DNA of 64,000 nt from Aliikangiella sp. G2MR2-5 (lineage in GTDB: Bacteria; Pseudomonadota; Gammaproteobacteria; Enterobacterales; Kangiellaceae). The position numbers and the translations under genes are program-made. The stretch lies in the NCBI RefSeq assembly GCF_015687155.1, contig NZ_JADPQF010000001.1:558001-622000 (forward strand), written 5' to 3'. This document shows positions 21,601 through 29,169 of this stretch, piece after piece. The notes under the pieces are model-generated. The model did not search any database, had not been told where the DNA came from, and saw only the letters and a program-made list of their open reading frames with translations. Each line of letters opens with the position of its first letter. Position 1 is the stretch's first letter.

Positions 21601-24600
21601 GCTCGAATACAAACCTACTTTAAGCAAGCAGAAATTATTAGCCTGGGAGGAGCGACAGAAGGGACTGTCTGGTCAAATTATTATCCAGTGGATACGGCAA
21701 TAAATTATCGTAACAGCATTCCTTATGGTAAGCCGCTATCCAATAATCGATTCTACATTCTGGATGATGAACAAAAACCACAACCCAAAGGAGTGGCAGG
21801 TCATTTATATATAGGTGGAGTTGGAGTGGCAGAAGGGTATATGAATGACCCGCAGAAAACTGCTGCTGCCTTTTATGATGACCCATTTGTAGATAAAGGT
21901 GCGGATGGACAGTTAGCGAGAATGTACAAGACCGGGGATATTGGTCGAATGTTACCTGATTGGAATATGGAGTTTCTTGGTCGTGAAGACCATCAGGTTA
22001 AATTACGGGGATTCCGAATAGAGCTGGGCGAAATTGAAGCGGTGCTAAGTCGACATGAATCGATTAAGCAGGCAGTCGTTAATATTCATAAGCCAAAAGA
22101 CTCAACAGTGACATCAGGGAATGAAGTGCTGGTTGGATATCTTGTTCCAGTTGCGGGAGAAGAAATTCAGGTAAATGCTTTGAAGGCTTATCTTTCGGAA
22201 CATCTACCTGCCTATATGGTACCAACTAGTTTTATGACCTTGTCGAAAATTCCTTTAACGAGAAATGATAAGGTTGATCGTAAAGCGCTTCCGGAGCCAC
22301 ATATTCAATTAATTAATAACGAGTTTGTTGGCGCAGAGAGCACCAATGAAAAAATAGTGGTCAACATCCTTGCCAGGCTCCTGGGTGAAGACGAAGCCCA
22401 GATAAGTTTGAATGATAACTTTTTTGAAATTGGCGGTCATTCATTGCTTGCCGTCAAGCTGGTGTCAGAAATTCGTAATCATTTTTCAATTGAACTACCT
22501 ATTTCAGATGTTTTTGAAGCTCAAAGTGTACTGCAGCTAGTTGAAAGAATTGAAAGGTGCGAGATAGTTACTACACGTAAAGCTATTTCAGCCATTAAAA
22601 GAGAAACTAATTATTTTCCGCTATCTTCTTCACAACAAAGGCTCTGGTTTATTGATCGTATGGAGTCTGGTAGTCCCCAATATAATATGCTCAATGGATT
22701 TTGTGTAGAAGGTCTAATTAATATTGATTTTGTGGAGCAAGCTATTGGCTACATTATTGGAAAGCATGAGTCTTTAAGGACTGTGTTTTTTGAAAGTGAG
22801 AAAGGAAGCTTTCAAAGGGTTCAGGAAGACTTTTCTTTTAAAGTTGAACGCTATGATTTTTCTGAGCTTGATGAGACTGAAGAAAGAGAAAGACTAAATT
22901 CGCTTGTCGAGTCAGAACGAACAAAAGTATTTGATTTAACAAAGGATCTGATGATTCGAGTGACATCGATAAAACTAAAGTCAAAGTCGTCATTTGAAAG
23001 AACTATTTTGCTATTCAATATGCATCATATTGCATCAGATGGCTGGTCGATGGGGATTCTTGTAAAAGAGTTTGTTGAAACTTATCAGGCCATTGCAGAT
23101 GGTAAACCCATTAGCGAAAAGCCTCTTGATATACAGTATATCGACTATGCAGTAAGCCAGCGAGAAACGTTAACCGAAAAGTCTGTTCAGCGACAACTTG
23201 AATACTGGAAAAATCAACTCGCAGATATACCGTTAACTCACAGTATACCCTTAGATTTTGAACGTACAGATGAGCAACAGTTTAATGGTAAGCTAGTAAC
23301 TACAAAATTACGCTCAGAGTATGCCAGAAAAATAAGTTCGACAGCGAATAGTCTTGGAGTTACTCCTTTTGTTCTAGTTCATGCTGTATTAGCGCTGGTT
23401 GTTTCCAGAAACAGTAATCAAGATGACATAGTTATCGGTACGCCTTTTGCAAACAGGCTGCAAGCTGAGTTGGAGCCTTTGATTGGATTTTTTGTAAACA
23501 CTATAGTTCTGCGAACAAAGACTGACTATAAAGATTTCTTGAGTTATCTGGATAATGTCAAACGAGTAAATTCTGAAGCACAAGCTAATCAAGATCTTCC
23601 CTTTGAGTATTTGGTAGAAAGCAATAACGTTCATCGTAGTGCAAACTACTCCCCTTTATTTCAAATAATGTTAACTATGAATACTAATTATGAGTATCGA
23701 TTAGAGTTACCCGGTTTGAAATTTAAAAGCCTTGAAGGAGTAAAGGTAAGTACGAAGTTTGATCTCGAAGTGGCAGTTGATATTTCTGAATCAGGAGTAG
23801 AAATAAATTGGATTTACAACGATAGTATTTTCAATTCAAGTACGGTCAGTCGACTTGCAAATCATTTTATTTGTGGCCTGGAAAGTGTTGTTGACAATCC
23901 ATCCCGGAGAATCAGTGAGATTTCTATGCTTTCACCTAAGGAAAGTAAACAGTTAATTGAGCGCTCTCAATTTAAGGTTGAGGCACATGCGCCGCGCGAA
24001 ATGCTGCATGAAATATTTGAGTCTCGGGTGGAAAAATTTCCAGATAGGGAGGCTGTTAAGTTTGAAAATGAATCTATGACTTATCGGCAACTAAATGAAT
24101 CAGCAAACCAACAGGCGTACTACTTGCGAGAGTTAGGGGTTGACGAAGAGTCCCTGGTTGGAATCTGTCTTGAGCGATCCGTTGATATGATTGTAGCTAT
24201 TCTGGCAATTCTGAAAGCAGGAGGAGCATACGTACCTATAGATCCCAATTATCCAAATTCCCGAATTGATTATATATTGCAGGACTCGGAAGTAGAGTTC
24301 GTCATTTCAACGAACCAATTGAATAATAAGCTTTCACTGAAAGACAAAGTCAAGGTTATATCTGTTGATGAAGAATCATTTGTTGCCGCAATTGCAAGAC
24401 TTTCCAAGGATAATCTTTCAGGTGAACTAACAAGAAGTACGGAACGGCTCGCCTATGTTATTTATACTTCTGGATCTTCAGGTAAACCGAAGGGAGTAAT
24501 GGTTGAACATCTAAATGTTAGTCGCCTGTTTACCTCGACCAATAGGCAGTTCGGATTTTCTCACAATGACATCTGGACGCTTTATCATTCATTTGCCTTT

Positions 24601-27600
24601 GATTTTTCAGTGTGGGAGATTTGGGGCGCGTTACTGTATGGTGGGAAACTGATAATTGTCCCTCATTGGGTTACTCGATCTTTTGAAGATTTTTACAAGC
24701 TCGTTACTGTCGAGTCTGTAACCGTGTTGAATCAGACTCCGAGCGCTTTTAACCAGTTCATAGAAATAGATAAAAAACTTCAGTCAAAGCTTAATTTGAA
24801 ACACGTGATTTTTGGTGGGGAAGCGATAAGATTATCTGCACTGAAACCATGGGTTGAATTACATGGAGATAAACAGCCTAGACTAATCAATATGTACGGT
24901 ATCACAGAGACTACTGTACATGTTACTTACCGAAGATTGCTCAGAGATGATATTGAAAGAAATACAGCTTTAAGCTTGATAGGTGAACCGATAGATGATC
25001 TGTCTATTTATTTATTGACACAGCAACAAACACTGACTCCAGATGGTGTCATTGGAGAGATCTATGTCGGTGGTCCAGGTGTTGCAAGAGGTTATTTACA
25101 TCGAGAGCAGCTAACAAATGATAGATTTATCCAAAGTCCATTTGACCCGAAACAAAGACTCTATCGCTCCGGGGATTTAGCAAGATACAACCGTGCCGGG
25201 GAATTGTGTTACGAGGGAAGGGCAGATTTCCAGATCAAATTAAGAGGATTTCGAATTGAGCTTGGGGAAATCGAGTCAGCTCTTCTTGCACAAGATTTAC
25301 AGGAATGTTGTGTCGTATTGAATTCCAAATTAAAAAATCTTGTCGCCTACATAGTTCCAGAAAGCACTAGTGTTTCAGAGCCCGGCGCAAGCGACAAATC
25401 ATTGACAGAAGGAGAGCTAGTCAGGCAGCTGCGCAGTCAATTGTCAGCTCAACTGCCGGAGTATATGGTACCGGCGTATTTTGTCGTCTTACAAGAATTA
25501 CCTTTAACGGTAAATGGTAAAGTTGATGTCAAAAATCTTCCTCATCCAGATAGCGCAGCATTAGTTCAGGATTCCTTTGTAGCACCGCAAACTTCGGAAC
25601 AAATAGCCGCTTGTAAAATCTGGCAAGCGGAGCTTGGCCTTGAGCAAGTGGGGATTACTGATGATTACTTCCTGTTAGGTGGAGATTCAATCAGCGCTTT
25701 ACGTTTAGTGAGTAAAATGAATGCGGCAATAGGATGTCACATTCAAATCAAAGATTTGTTCCTGAATCCGACTATTGAAGGATTGTTTTCATCGAGTCAG
25801 GTTGAAGAAGGCAGCAATCTGCAGAATGCGTTAACCGAGGGACATGGGTTAATAGAGCAGTTACAACAAGATGGACACATGGTGTTATCGACTCATCCGA
25901 ACCTGGCGCAGTCGGTAGAGGATTTTTATCCACTGAGTCCAATCCAGAGAGGAATGGTCTTTCTGGTGCAAATGCGACCCGATGAGCCGATTTATCATGA
26001 TCAGTTCACTTTTGTTTTGTCCTGGCAGGATTTTGACCAAGGTTTGTTTCAACGAGCAGTTGATCAGGTTTGTCAGCAGCACCCGATTCTAAGAACAACA
26101 TTTGACCTGGACAATTTCAATGAGCCGATGCAACTGGTTCACCGAGGGCTGACGCAACGGGTTAGGTTTGAAGATATCACAGAGCTAACAGACGCGGCAA
26201 AAAGTGAGTATATAGAAGGCTACTGTGAACAGGATAAAGCCCATAAGTTTTTGCAGGGAGGAGAACTGCTGTGGAGGCTGGCTGTTTTCCAGTTAAACGA
26301 CACAGAGTTTTGCATGGTACTGTCTTTTCAACATGCGATTCTAGACGGCTGGAGCGTCAATGTACTCAATAGTGCCTTGGTGGATACCTACGAACAGCTC
26401 AAGAAAGAAGATAGTGTTCAGGTTGAACAAGGACGTAGTCAATATAAAGATTACGTTGCATTACAGCTTTCTCGTCAAGTTTCAGCAGATACTCAAAGTT
26501 ATTGGCAGAATTATCTGCAAGGTTATGAGCGAAGTAAGCTGCCCTTTAACTTCAGCGGCAGACCTATCAATGATGAGAAGGGGATGAATACCTGTTATGC
26601 GCAGGTCGATGAGAGCCTGTATCAAGCATTACAGCAACGCGCACACGAATTAGGGTGCACGTTAAAGGAGCTGTGTTTATCGGCGCATATTTATTTATTA
26701 TCCTTGCTATCGTTTGATAAAGAAATCGTCACTGGCGTGGTAACTCATGACCGGCCGGCATTACCGGATAGCGAACTGATTTTGGGTTGTTTCTTAAATA
26801 CTATTCCGCTTCGAATGGAGGCGAACAAGCAAGTCAAAGTTAAGTCGCTAGTTGGGCAGGTTCGAGACTATTTACGTGAAGTTAAGGCCCATGAAATTTT
26901 TCTTGCAGAAATAGCCGGATTAGTCGACGGTGGTGATGGTGGAGTTAATCCCATCTTTGATACTTTGTTCAATTTTACTGACTTTAGTCAGTACGATAGT
27001 ATCAGCCAGTCACTGAGTGATAAGCCGCAAGTTGATAGTGAACTCGAAGTATCAAGTTCGGAAATGACCAATACGCTTTTTGATATGGAAGTGCATCACG
27101 CTTCGAGTCAACGTTTAAGACTTCAGTTGAAGTATTCACCTGCATATTTTTATCCTACAGAAATTGATTCTGCGCTTGAACTTTATCAAAATATTTTGCA
27201 CTACCTGGCCGCAGGAGATGAAACACTCGATGCTGAGTTGTTGGTCGATAAGAAAGAGCGTCATCAGTTGTTGCAGGCGTTTAATCAAACCGAGCAGTCC
27301 TATCCTCAAGACGTATTGCTTCATCAACTATTTGAAGAACAGGTCACAAAAACACCGAATGCCATCGCTATCAAGCGGAGAAATTTGAGTCTTAGTTATT
27401 TAGCATTAAATCAAAAAGCCAATCGTCTGGCTCACTGGTTAGTCGACCAGGGGATCCAGCCGGGTGATCATGTTGGTTTTGTTGCGCAACGGTCTCCTGA
27501 TTTGGTAGTCGGTTTGCTCGCCATTTTGAAAGCTGGCGGAGTTTATGTGCCAATGGAGCCGGACTACCCGAAAGCGCGTCAACAAGCGATCATTGACAGT

Positions 27601-29169
27601 GCAGAAATAGTTGCGGTGCTAACAGATGAAGTTATTCAGGATAGTTGCGACAAAATGCTTGTGATGGATGATGCGGAGCTAGCTGATTATCCTGAGCATA
27701 ACCTGACGAGCAGTCGAAGAGCTCAATCGCTTGCTTATGTGATTTACACTTCGGGCTCAACGGGTACGCCAAAGGGAGTAATGATTGCGCATCATTCTGC
27801 AGTCAACCTTATTCAGTGGGTTAATCAGACTTACCAAATAGGTGTATCGGACAAACTACTGTTTATTACTTCGATGTGTTTTGATTTATCGGTGTATGAC
27901 ATGTTTGGCATGTTGGCAAGCGGTGGCTGTATAGTGATGGCGAGTCAAACGGAAGTGCAAGACCCATCGCGACTAGCAGCACTGTTAGTGAAAGAGCAAA
28001 TTACTTTTTGGGATTCAGTACCTGCGACCATGAATCATCTGGTTTCTTACCTGGATGAAGACAATCAGTGGGAACTGGAGCAGCTGCAACACTTAAGATT
28101 AGTTTTTATGAGTGGCGACTGGATCCCGGTGAATTTACCGGCTCGAATACAAACCTACTTTAAGCAAGCAGAAATTATTAGCCTGGGAGGAGCGACAGAA
28201 GGGACTGTCTGGTCAAATTATTATCCGGTGGATACGGCAATAAATTATCGTAACAGCATTCCTTATGGTAAGCCGCTATCCAATAATCGATTCTACATTC
28301 TGGATGATGAACAAAAACCACAACCCAAAGGAGTGGCAGGTCATTTATATATAGGTGGAGTTGGAGTGGCAGAAGGGTATATGAATGACCCGCAGAAAAC
28401 TGCTGCTGCCTTTTATGATGACCCATTTGTAGATAAAGGTGCGGATGGACAGTTAGCGAGAATGTACAAGACCGGGGATATTGGTCGAATGTTACCTGAT
28501 TGGAATATGGAGTTTCTTGGTCGTGAAGACCATCAGGTTAAATTACGGGGATTCCGAATAGAGCTGGGTGAAATTGAAGCGGTGCTAAGTCGACATGAAT
28601 CGATTAAGCAGGCAGTCGTTAATATTCATAAGCCAAAAGACTCAACAGTGACATCAGGGAATGAAGTGCTGGTTGGATATCTTGTTCCAGTTGCGGGAGA
28701 AGAAATTCAGGTAAATGCTTTGAAGGCTTATCTTTCGGAACATCTACCTGCCTATATGGTACCAACTAGTTTTATGACCTTGTCAAAAATTCCTTTAACG
28801 AGAAATGATAAGGTTGATCGTAAAGCGCTTCCGGAGCCAAAAGGACAGTCACTTTTAACTGATGAATTAATTCAGCCTAATACTGAAACAGAAACCAAAT
28901 TGCATTCTATTTGGAAGGAATTACTTGAACTCGAATCTATCAGTACCCACGACAACTTCTTTTCTATCGGTGGGCACTCTTTGCTGGCAACTCGACTAGT
29001 AACTGAGATAAGACAAAGTTTTGGCACGGATATACCGCTACGAGTGCTTTTTGAACAAGCAACTATTAAAGAACTCGCAACTTATCTGGACGAGAATCAA
29101 CTACTCAAAGTTGCAGCGCAAGATATATCCGACGAGAGTAAGGGTAAGGAAGAAAAATGGATAATTTGA
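12628..29169 (+). CDS. NRPS B, five modules: dock-(C-A-PCP)x5
   Basis: A 5513-residue NRPS. Residues ~7-60 form a TubC-type docking domain that would take the chain from NRPS A; the start overlaps the previous stop (ATGA), and ATG 12646 is an alternative. Five C-A-PCP modules follow. Pocket codes are DILQYGMVWK (Gly), DVWHFSLIDK (Ser), DLYDFSLVWK (Cys-like, with D for the usual N), DFWNIGMVHK (Thr) and again DLYDFSLVWK. Carriers after Ser and Thr have GGDS; the other three have GGHS. Condensation domains 3 and 5, which accept from those GGDS carriers, have HAILDGW instead of HHxxxDG and begin YPLSPIQRGM, unlike the LSxxQxRLW starts of domains 1, 2 and 4. No epimerase or heterocyclase is present. 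Modules 3 and 5 are near-identical copies (18799-22299 and 25339-28839). The stop overlaps NRPS C by 13 bases. Confidence 0.96.
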   Translation: MNGMTKMTINEILQKCIEESVELRVVDEQLEVLFDDSPSDLLIQSLRENKEALIGYLSENERSEFSSIERLGSKSAPLSHSQRRLWFIDKLNGGSSEYNLSTGLEVQGKVDEKVVEIAISQIILKHEILRTVYDKDEQRQYIREFSGFDLTILDYSCFSKEEQAEKLSSIIREESEKAFDLSDEVMLRATLIKQGEERSVFLFTVHHIACDGWSIGILVKEFVENYKLAIECRRASADSHQANKESKKTELAIQYSDYAIWQSENGEFFEEEIGYWLSTLQDQPAEVSLPFDFSRPKVQDFNANSVVTILDKQRLTSIKELCGQNGVTLFMMLYSVFSILIGRWSGNKDVIIGTPIAGRTEDSLNDLIGFFTNNLALRSNVDGESSFLDFLAENKKNLLEAYKHQTAPFEIIVDRLQPDRNLSHSPIFQILFSLHSEHKPNFDVDGLTIREADLFEDKAKFDLELAINEIDDSVQLKWIYATSLFKRSTIERVAQSFSILVDQIIESQSCALSSYQIVPPSDLGIIQKYSDNQLVNTGITKSILGRIREIVDLTPESIALTCGTDALTYRELDRRSNQAAHMLQAKAIGQGSIVALAVERSIEMVVGLIGILKAGAAYLPLEKDYPQERLNYMLDDCEACLTLESNDLAQENLACFNDSANGLPEINPEQPAYIIYTSGTTGKPKGVLINHTNMSHFIDAMQDLMANNNGVWLAVTGISFDISVLEIFGALAYGFRVVIAQTQFLTVDKRPENLSKELDRVKSISELICEHSVTHIQCTPSFAMMHLVDLGNADELASLQKIYVGGEKFPINLAQNLGNLTSAEIYNMYGPTEATVWSTFHKLERFDGECPIGKPLPGYQVRILDENKSLLPLGVIGEIYVSGKAVSSGYLNRPRLNQERFHIDPVIQNCRMYATGDLGRWNNNGELEIIGRKDQQIKIRGHRIECGEIEHQIQLTGMVFQAAVAAKELQPGDARIVAYIVLKDISEGFEQLVGEIKSTISKFLPDYMIPSHFVKLETLPKTQNGKIDKKALPLPLFSDFQSKGKEPSTELENLVARLWLDVLGTKDRKITLESNFFSLGGHSLLLTKLLLALNSHFQLELSLRDIFENSTFVDQVSLIEKALNAESEIEKNGVPGSKKGKSQIIVKRNLTTAPLSFSQKRLWFIDKLNNGSAEYNLATAFRVRGEFDVEIAQQALSKIIERHQILRTVYLDDGENTFQSVIDNFEFQIDLHDLTHLVGKEQEFRINELIEYDSNLTFDLSTDVMMRVGYLLINNIQQAQEGVLLFNVHHIAADGWSFAILLNEFTELYEAIRLERTAILPQLPVQYVDFSHWQNEWDVNEKLAGQIQYWKHQLSDLPLTHSLPLNFERPAEKKFKGKMYKQTLSHDLSSQLKDFAGKNDVSLFMMMHACLAFVIGKYSRSNDIVIGTPIAGRTQKELESLIGFFVNTLVLRTSTNFESFADLLSHVREVNLSAHANQDVPFEYLVENLGVSRNAQHSPLFQIMLTMNIKEGSGLSLPGVTFEPEPFTELVAKFDIEVVIQESDEGMFVGWIYDESIFSEDFIARLHCYMENMLDSVSSCNDVGLNELELLPEQEKQYLVEIFNKTDRYFEEELLSHQLFEAQAEKNPEHTAVIFEGQKLTYGELNRAANRLARYLLLTGVESDSFVGIYLQRSIDMVVSILGILKTGAAYVPIDPSVPKTRLDYVVGDTELKSLLTSQNLSSGIGDIAGCSIVELDSEQFRASLQNLSGDNIKQNAHLTSRSLAYVIYTSGSTGQPKGVMVEHQALVNRIQWMQNEYQLSSSDNVLQKTPYTFDVSVWEFIWTLGFGATLVIAKPEGHKDPLYLGQLIDAEKVTVMHFVPSMLNAFIHTEGAEFAASVRYIFCSGEALGVNEVKQVQLDYPGIAIHNLYGPTEAAIDVSYYDCKNLGSASTVPIGKPIQNIQLYILDDNLKLCPRGGIGQLFIGGTGLARGYLNKAELSTEKFISNTINPAVSSKLYATGDLARLSDDGNLIYLGRIDSQVKLRGFRIELGEVSYHLETSHRVARAYTTLNQSKDKLVAYIVPESTSVSEPGASDKSLTEGELVRQLRSQLSAQLPEYMVPAYFVVLQELPLTVNGKVDVKNLPQPDSAALAQDSFVAPQTSEQIAACKIWQAELGLEQVGITDDYFLLGGDSISALRLVSKMNAAIGCHIQIKDLFLNPTIEGLFSSSQVEEGSNLQNALTEGHGLIEQLQQDGHMVLSTHPNLAQSVEDFYPLSPIQRGMVFLVQMRPDEPIYHDQFTFVLSWQDFDQGLFQRAVDQVCQQHPILRTTFDLDNFNEPMQLVHRGLTQRVRFEDITELTDAAKSEYIEGYCEQDKAHKFLQGGELLWRLAVFQLNDTEFCMVLSFQHAILDGWSVNVLNSALVDTYEQLKKEDSVQVEQGRSQYKDYVALQLSRQVSADTQSYWQNYLQGYERSKLPFNFSGRPINDEKGMNTCYAQVDESLYQALQQRAHELGCTLKELCLSAHIYLLSLLSFDKEIVTGVVTHDRPALPDSELILGCFLNTIPLRMEANKQVKVKSLVGQVRDYLREVKAHEIFLAEIAGLVDGGDGGVNPIFDTLFNFTDFSQYDSISQSLSDKPQVDSELEVSSSEMTNTLFDMEVHHASSQRLRLQLKYSPAYFYPTEIDSALELYQNILHYLAAGDETLDAELLVDKKERHQLLQAFNQTEQSYPQDVLLHQLFEEQVTKTPNAIAIKRRNLSLSYLALNQKANRLAHWLVDQGIQPGDHVGFVAQRSPDLVVGLLAILKAGGVYVPMEPDYPKARQQAIIDSAEIVAVLTDEVIQDSCDKMLVMDDAELADYPEHNLTSSRRAQSLAYVIYTSGSTGTPKGVMIAHHSAVNLIQWVNQTYQIGVSDKLLFITSMCFDLSVYDMFGMLASGGCIVMASQTEVQDPSRLAALLVKEQITFWDSVPATMNHLVSYLDEDNQWELEQLQHLRLVFMSGDWIPVNLPARIQTYFKQAEIISLGGATEGTVWSNYYPVDTAINYRNSIPYGKPLSNNRFYILDDEQKPQPKGVAGHLYIGGVGVAEGYMNDPQKTAAAFYDDPFVDKGADGQLARMYKTGDIGRMLPDWNMEFLGREDHQVKLRGFRIELGEIEAVLSRHESIKQAVVNIHKPKDSTVTSGNEVLVGYLVPVAGEEIQVNALKAYLSEHLPAYMVPTSFMTLSKIPLTRNDKVDRKALPEPHIQLINNEFVGAESTNEKIVVNILARLLGEDEAQISLNDNFFEIGGHSLLAVKLVSEIRNHFSIELPISDVFEAQSVLQLVERIERCEIVTTRKAISAIKRETNYFPLSSSQQRLWFIDRMESGSPQYNMLNGFCVEGLINIDFVEQAIGYIIGKHESLRTVFFESEKGSFQRVQEDFSFKVERYDFSELDETEERERLNSLVESERTKVFDLTKDLMIRVTSIKLKSKSSFERTILLFNMHHIASDGWSMGILVKEFVETYQAIADGKPISEKPLDIQYIDYAVSQRETLTEKSVQRQLEYWKNQLADIPLTHSIPLDFERTDEQQFNGKLVTTKLRSEYARKISSTANSLGVTPFVLVHAVLALVVSRNSNQDDIVIGTPFANRLQAELEPLIGFFVNTIVLRTKTDYKDFLSYLDNVKRVNSEAQANQDLPFEYLVESNNVHRSANYSPLFQIMLTMNTNYEYRLELPGLKFKSLEGVKVSTKFDLEVAVDISESGVEINWIYNDSIFNSSTVSRLANHFICGLESVVDNPSRRISEISMLSPKESKQLIERSQFKVEAHAPREMLHEIFESRVEKFPDREAVKFENESMTYRQLNESANQQAYYLRELGVDEESLVGICLERSVDMIVAILAILKAGGAYVPIDPNYPNSRIDYILQDSEVEFVISTNQLNNKLSLKDKVKVISVDEESFVAAIARLSKDNLSGELTRSTERLAYVIYTSGSSGKPKGVMVEHLNVSRLFTSTNRQFGFSHNDIWTLYHSFAFDFSVWEIWGALLYGGKLIIVPHWVTRSFEDFYKLVTVESVTVLNQTPSAFNQFIEIDKKLQSKLNLKHVIFGGEAIRLSALKPWVELHGDKQPRLINMYGITETTVHVTYRRLLRDDIERNTALSLIGEPIDDLSIYLLTQQQTLTPDGVIGEIYVGGPGVARGYLHREQLTNDRFIQSPFDPKQRLYRSGDLARYNRAGELCYEGRADFQIKLRGFRIELGEIESALLAQDLQECCVVLNSKLKNLVAYIVPESTSVSEPGASDKSLTEGELVRQLRSQLSAQLPEYMVPAYFVVLQELPLTVNGKVDVKNLPHPDSAALVQDSFVAPQTSEQIAACKIWQAELGLEQVGITDDYFLLGGDSISALRLVSKMNAAIGCHIQIKDLFLNPTIEGLFSSSQVEEGSNLQNALTEGHGLIEQLQQDGHMVLSTHPNLAQSVEDFYPLSPIQRGMVFLVQMRPDEPIYHDQFTFVLSWQDFDQGLFQRAVDQVCQQHPILRTTFDLDNFNEPMQLVHRGLTQRVRFEDITELTDAAKSEYIEGYCEQDKAHKFLQGGELLWRLAVFQLNDTEFCMVLSFQHAILDGWSVNVLNSALVDTYEQLKKEDSVQVEQGRSQYKDYVALQLSRQVSADTQSYWQNYLQGYERSKLPFNFSGRPINDEKGMNTCYAQVDESLYQALQQRAHELGCTLKELCLSAHIYLLSLLSFDKEIVTGVVTHDRPALPDSELILGCFLNTIPLRMEANKQVKVKSLVGQVRDYLREVKAHEIFLAEIAGLVDGGDGGVNPIFDTLFNFTDFSQYDSISQSLSDKPQVDSELEVSSSEMTNTLFDMEVHHASSQRLRLQLKYSPAYFYPTEIDSALELYQNILHYLAAGDETLDAELLVDKKERHQLLQAFNQTEQSYPQDVLLHQLFEEQVTKTPNAIAIKRRNLSLSYLALNQKANRLAHWLVDQGIQPGDHVGFVAQRSPDLVVGLLAILKAGGVYVPMEPDYPKARQQAIIDSAEIVAVLTDEVIQDSCDKMLVMDDAELADYPEHNLTSSRRAQSLAYVIYTSGSTGTPKGVMIAHHSAVNLIQWVNQTYQIGVSDKLLFITSMCFDLSVYDMFGMLASGGCIVMASQTEVQDPSRLAALLVKEQITFWDSVPATMNHLVSYLDEDNQWELEQLQHLRLVFMSGDWIPVNLPARIQTYFKQAEIISLGGATEGTVWSNYYPVDTAINYRNSIPYGKPLSNNRFYILDDEQKPQPKGVAGHLYIGGVGVAEGYMNDPQKTAAAFYDDPFVDKGADGQLARMYKTGDIGRMLPDWNMEFLGREDHQVKLRGFRIELGEIEAVLSRHESIKQAVVNIHKPKDSTVTSGNEVLVGYLVPVAGEEIQVNALKAYLSEHLPAYMVPTSFMTLSKIPLTRNDKVDRKALPEPKGQSLLTDELIQPNTETETKLHSIWKELLELESISTHDNFFSIGGHSLLATRLVTEIRQSFGTDIPLRVLFEQATIKELATYLDENQLLKVAAQDISDESKGKEEKWII
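18799..22299 (+). repeat. Internal near-perfect direct repeat, copy 1 (A-subdomain end, PCP, C, A)
   Basis: A 3501-base unit that recurs at 25339-28839, exactly 6540 bases downstream, in the same frame. It runs from LVAYIVPES in the C-terminal part of the Ser adenylation domain through the GGDS carrier, the HAILDG condensation domain and the whole next adenylation domain to LPEP just after the A10 motif. By eye I count seven mismatches (18933, 19005, 19021, 19025, 21687, 22029, 22245). Two change amino acids: Gln to His at 19005 and Ala to Val at 19025. Confidence 0.97.
25339..28839 (+). repeat. Internal near-perfect direct repeat, copy 2 (A-subdomain end, PCP, C, A)
   Basis: Second copy of the 3501-base unit at 18799-22299. 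It starts inside the C-terminal part of the Thr adenylation domain, so the Ser and Thr domains share the same tail. Upstream of 25339 and downstream of 28839 the two modules diverge at once: the next carriers (22300 on, 28840 on) are clearly different sequences. There are no terminal inverted repeats or transposase, so this is an internal duplication, not a mobile element. Confidence 0.97.

Noticed and set aside
18799-28839. Mobile element as the source of the 3.5-kb repeat
   Set aside because: No transposase, terminal inverted repeats or target duplications. The unit is in frame and begins and ends at adenylation subdomain borders, so it is module duplication.
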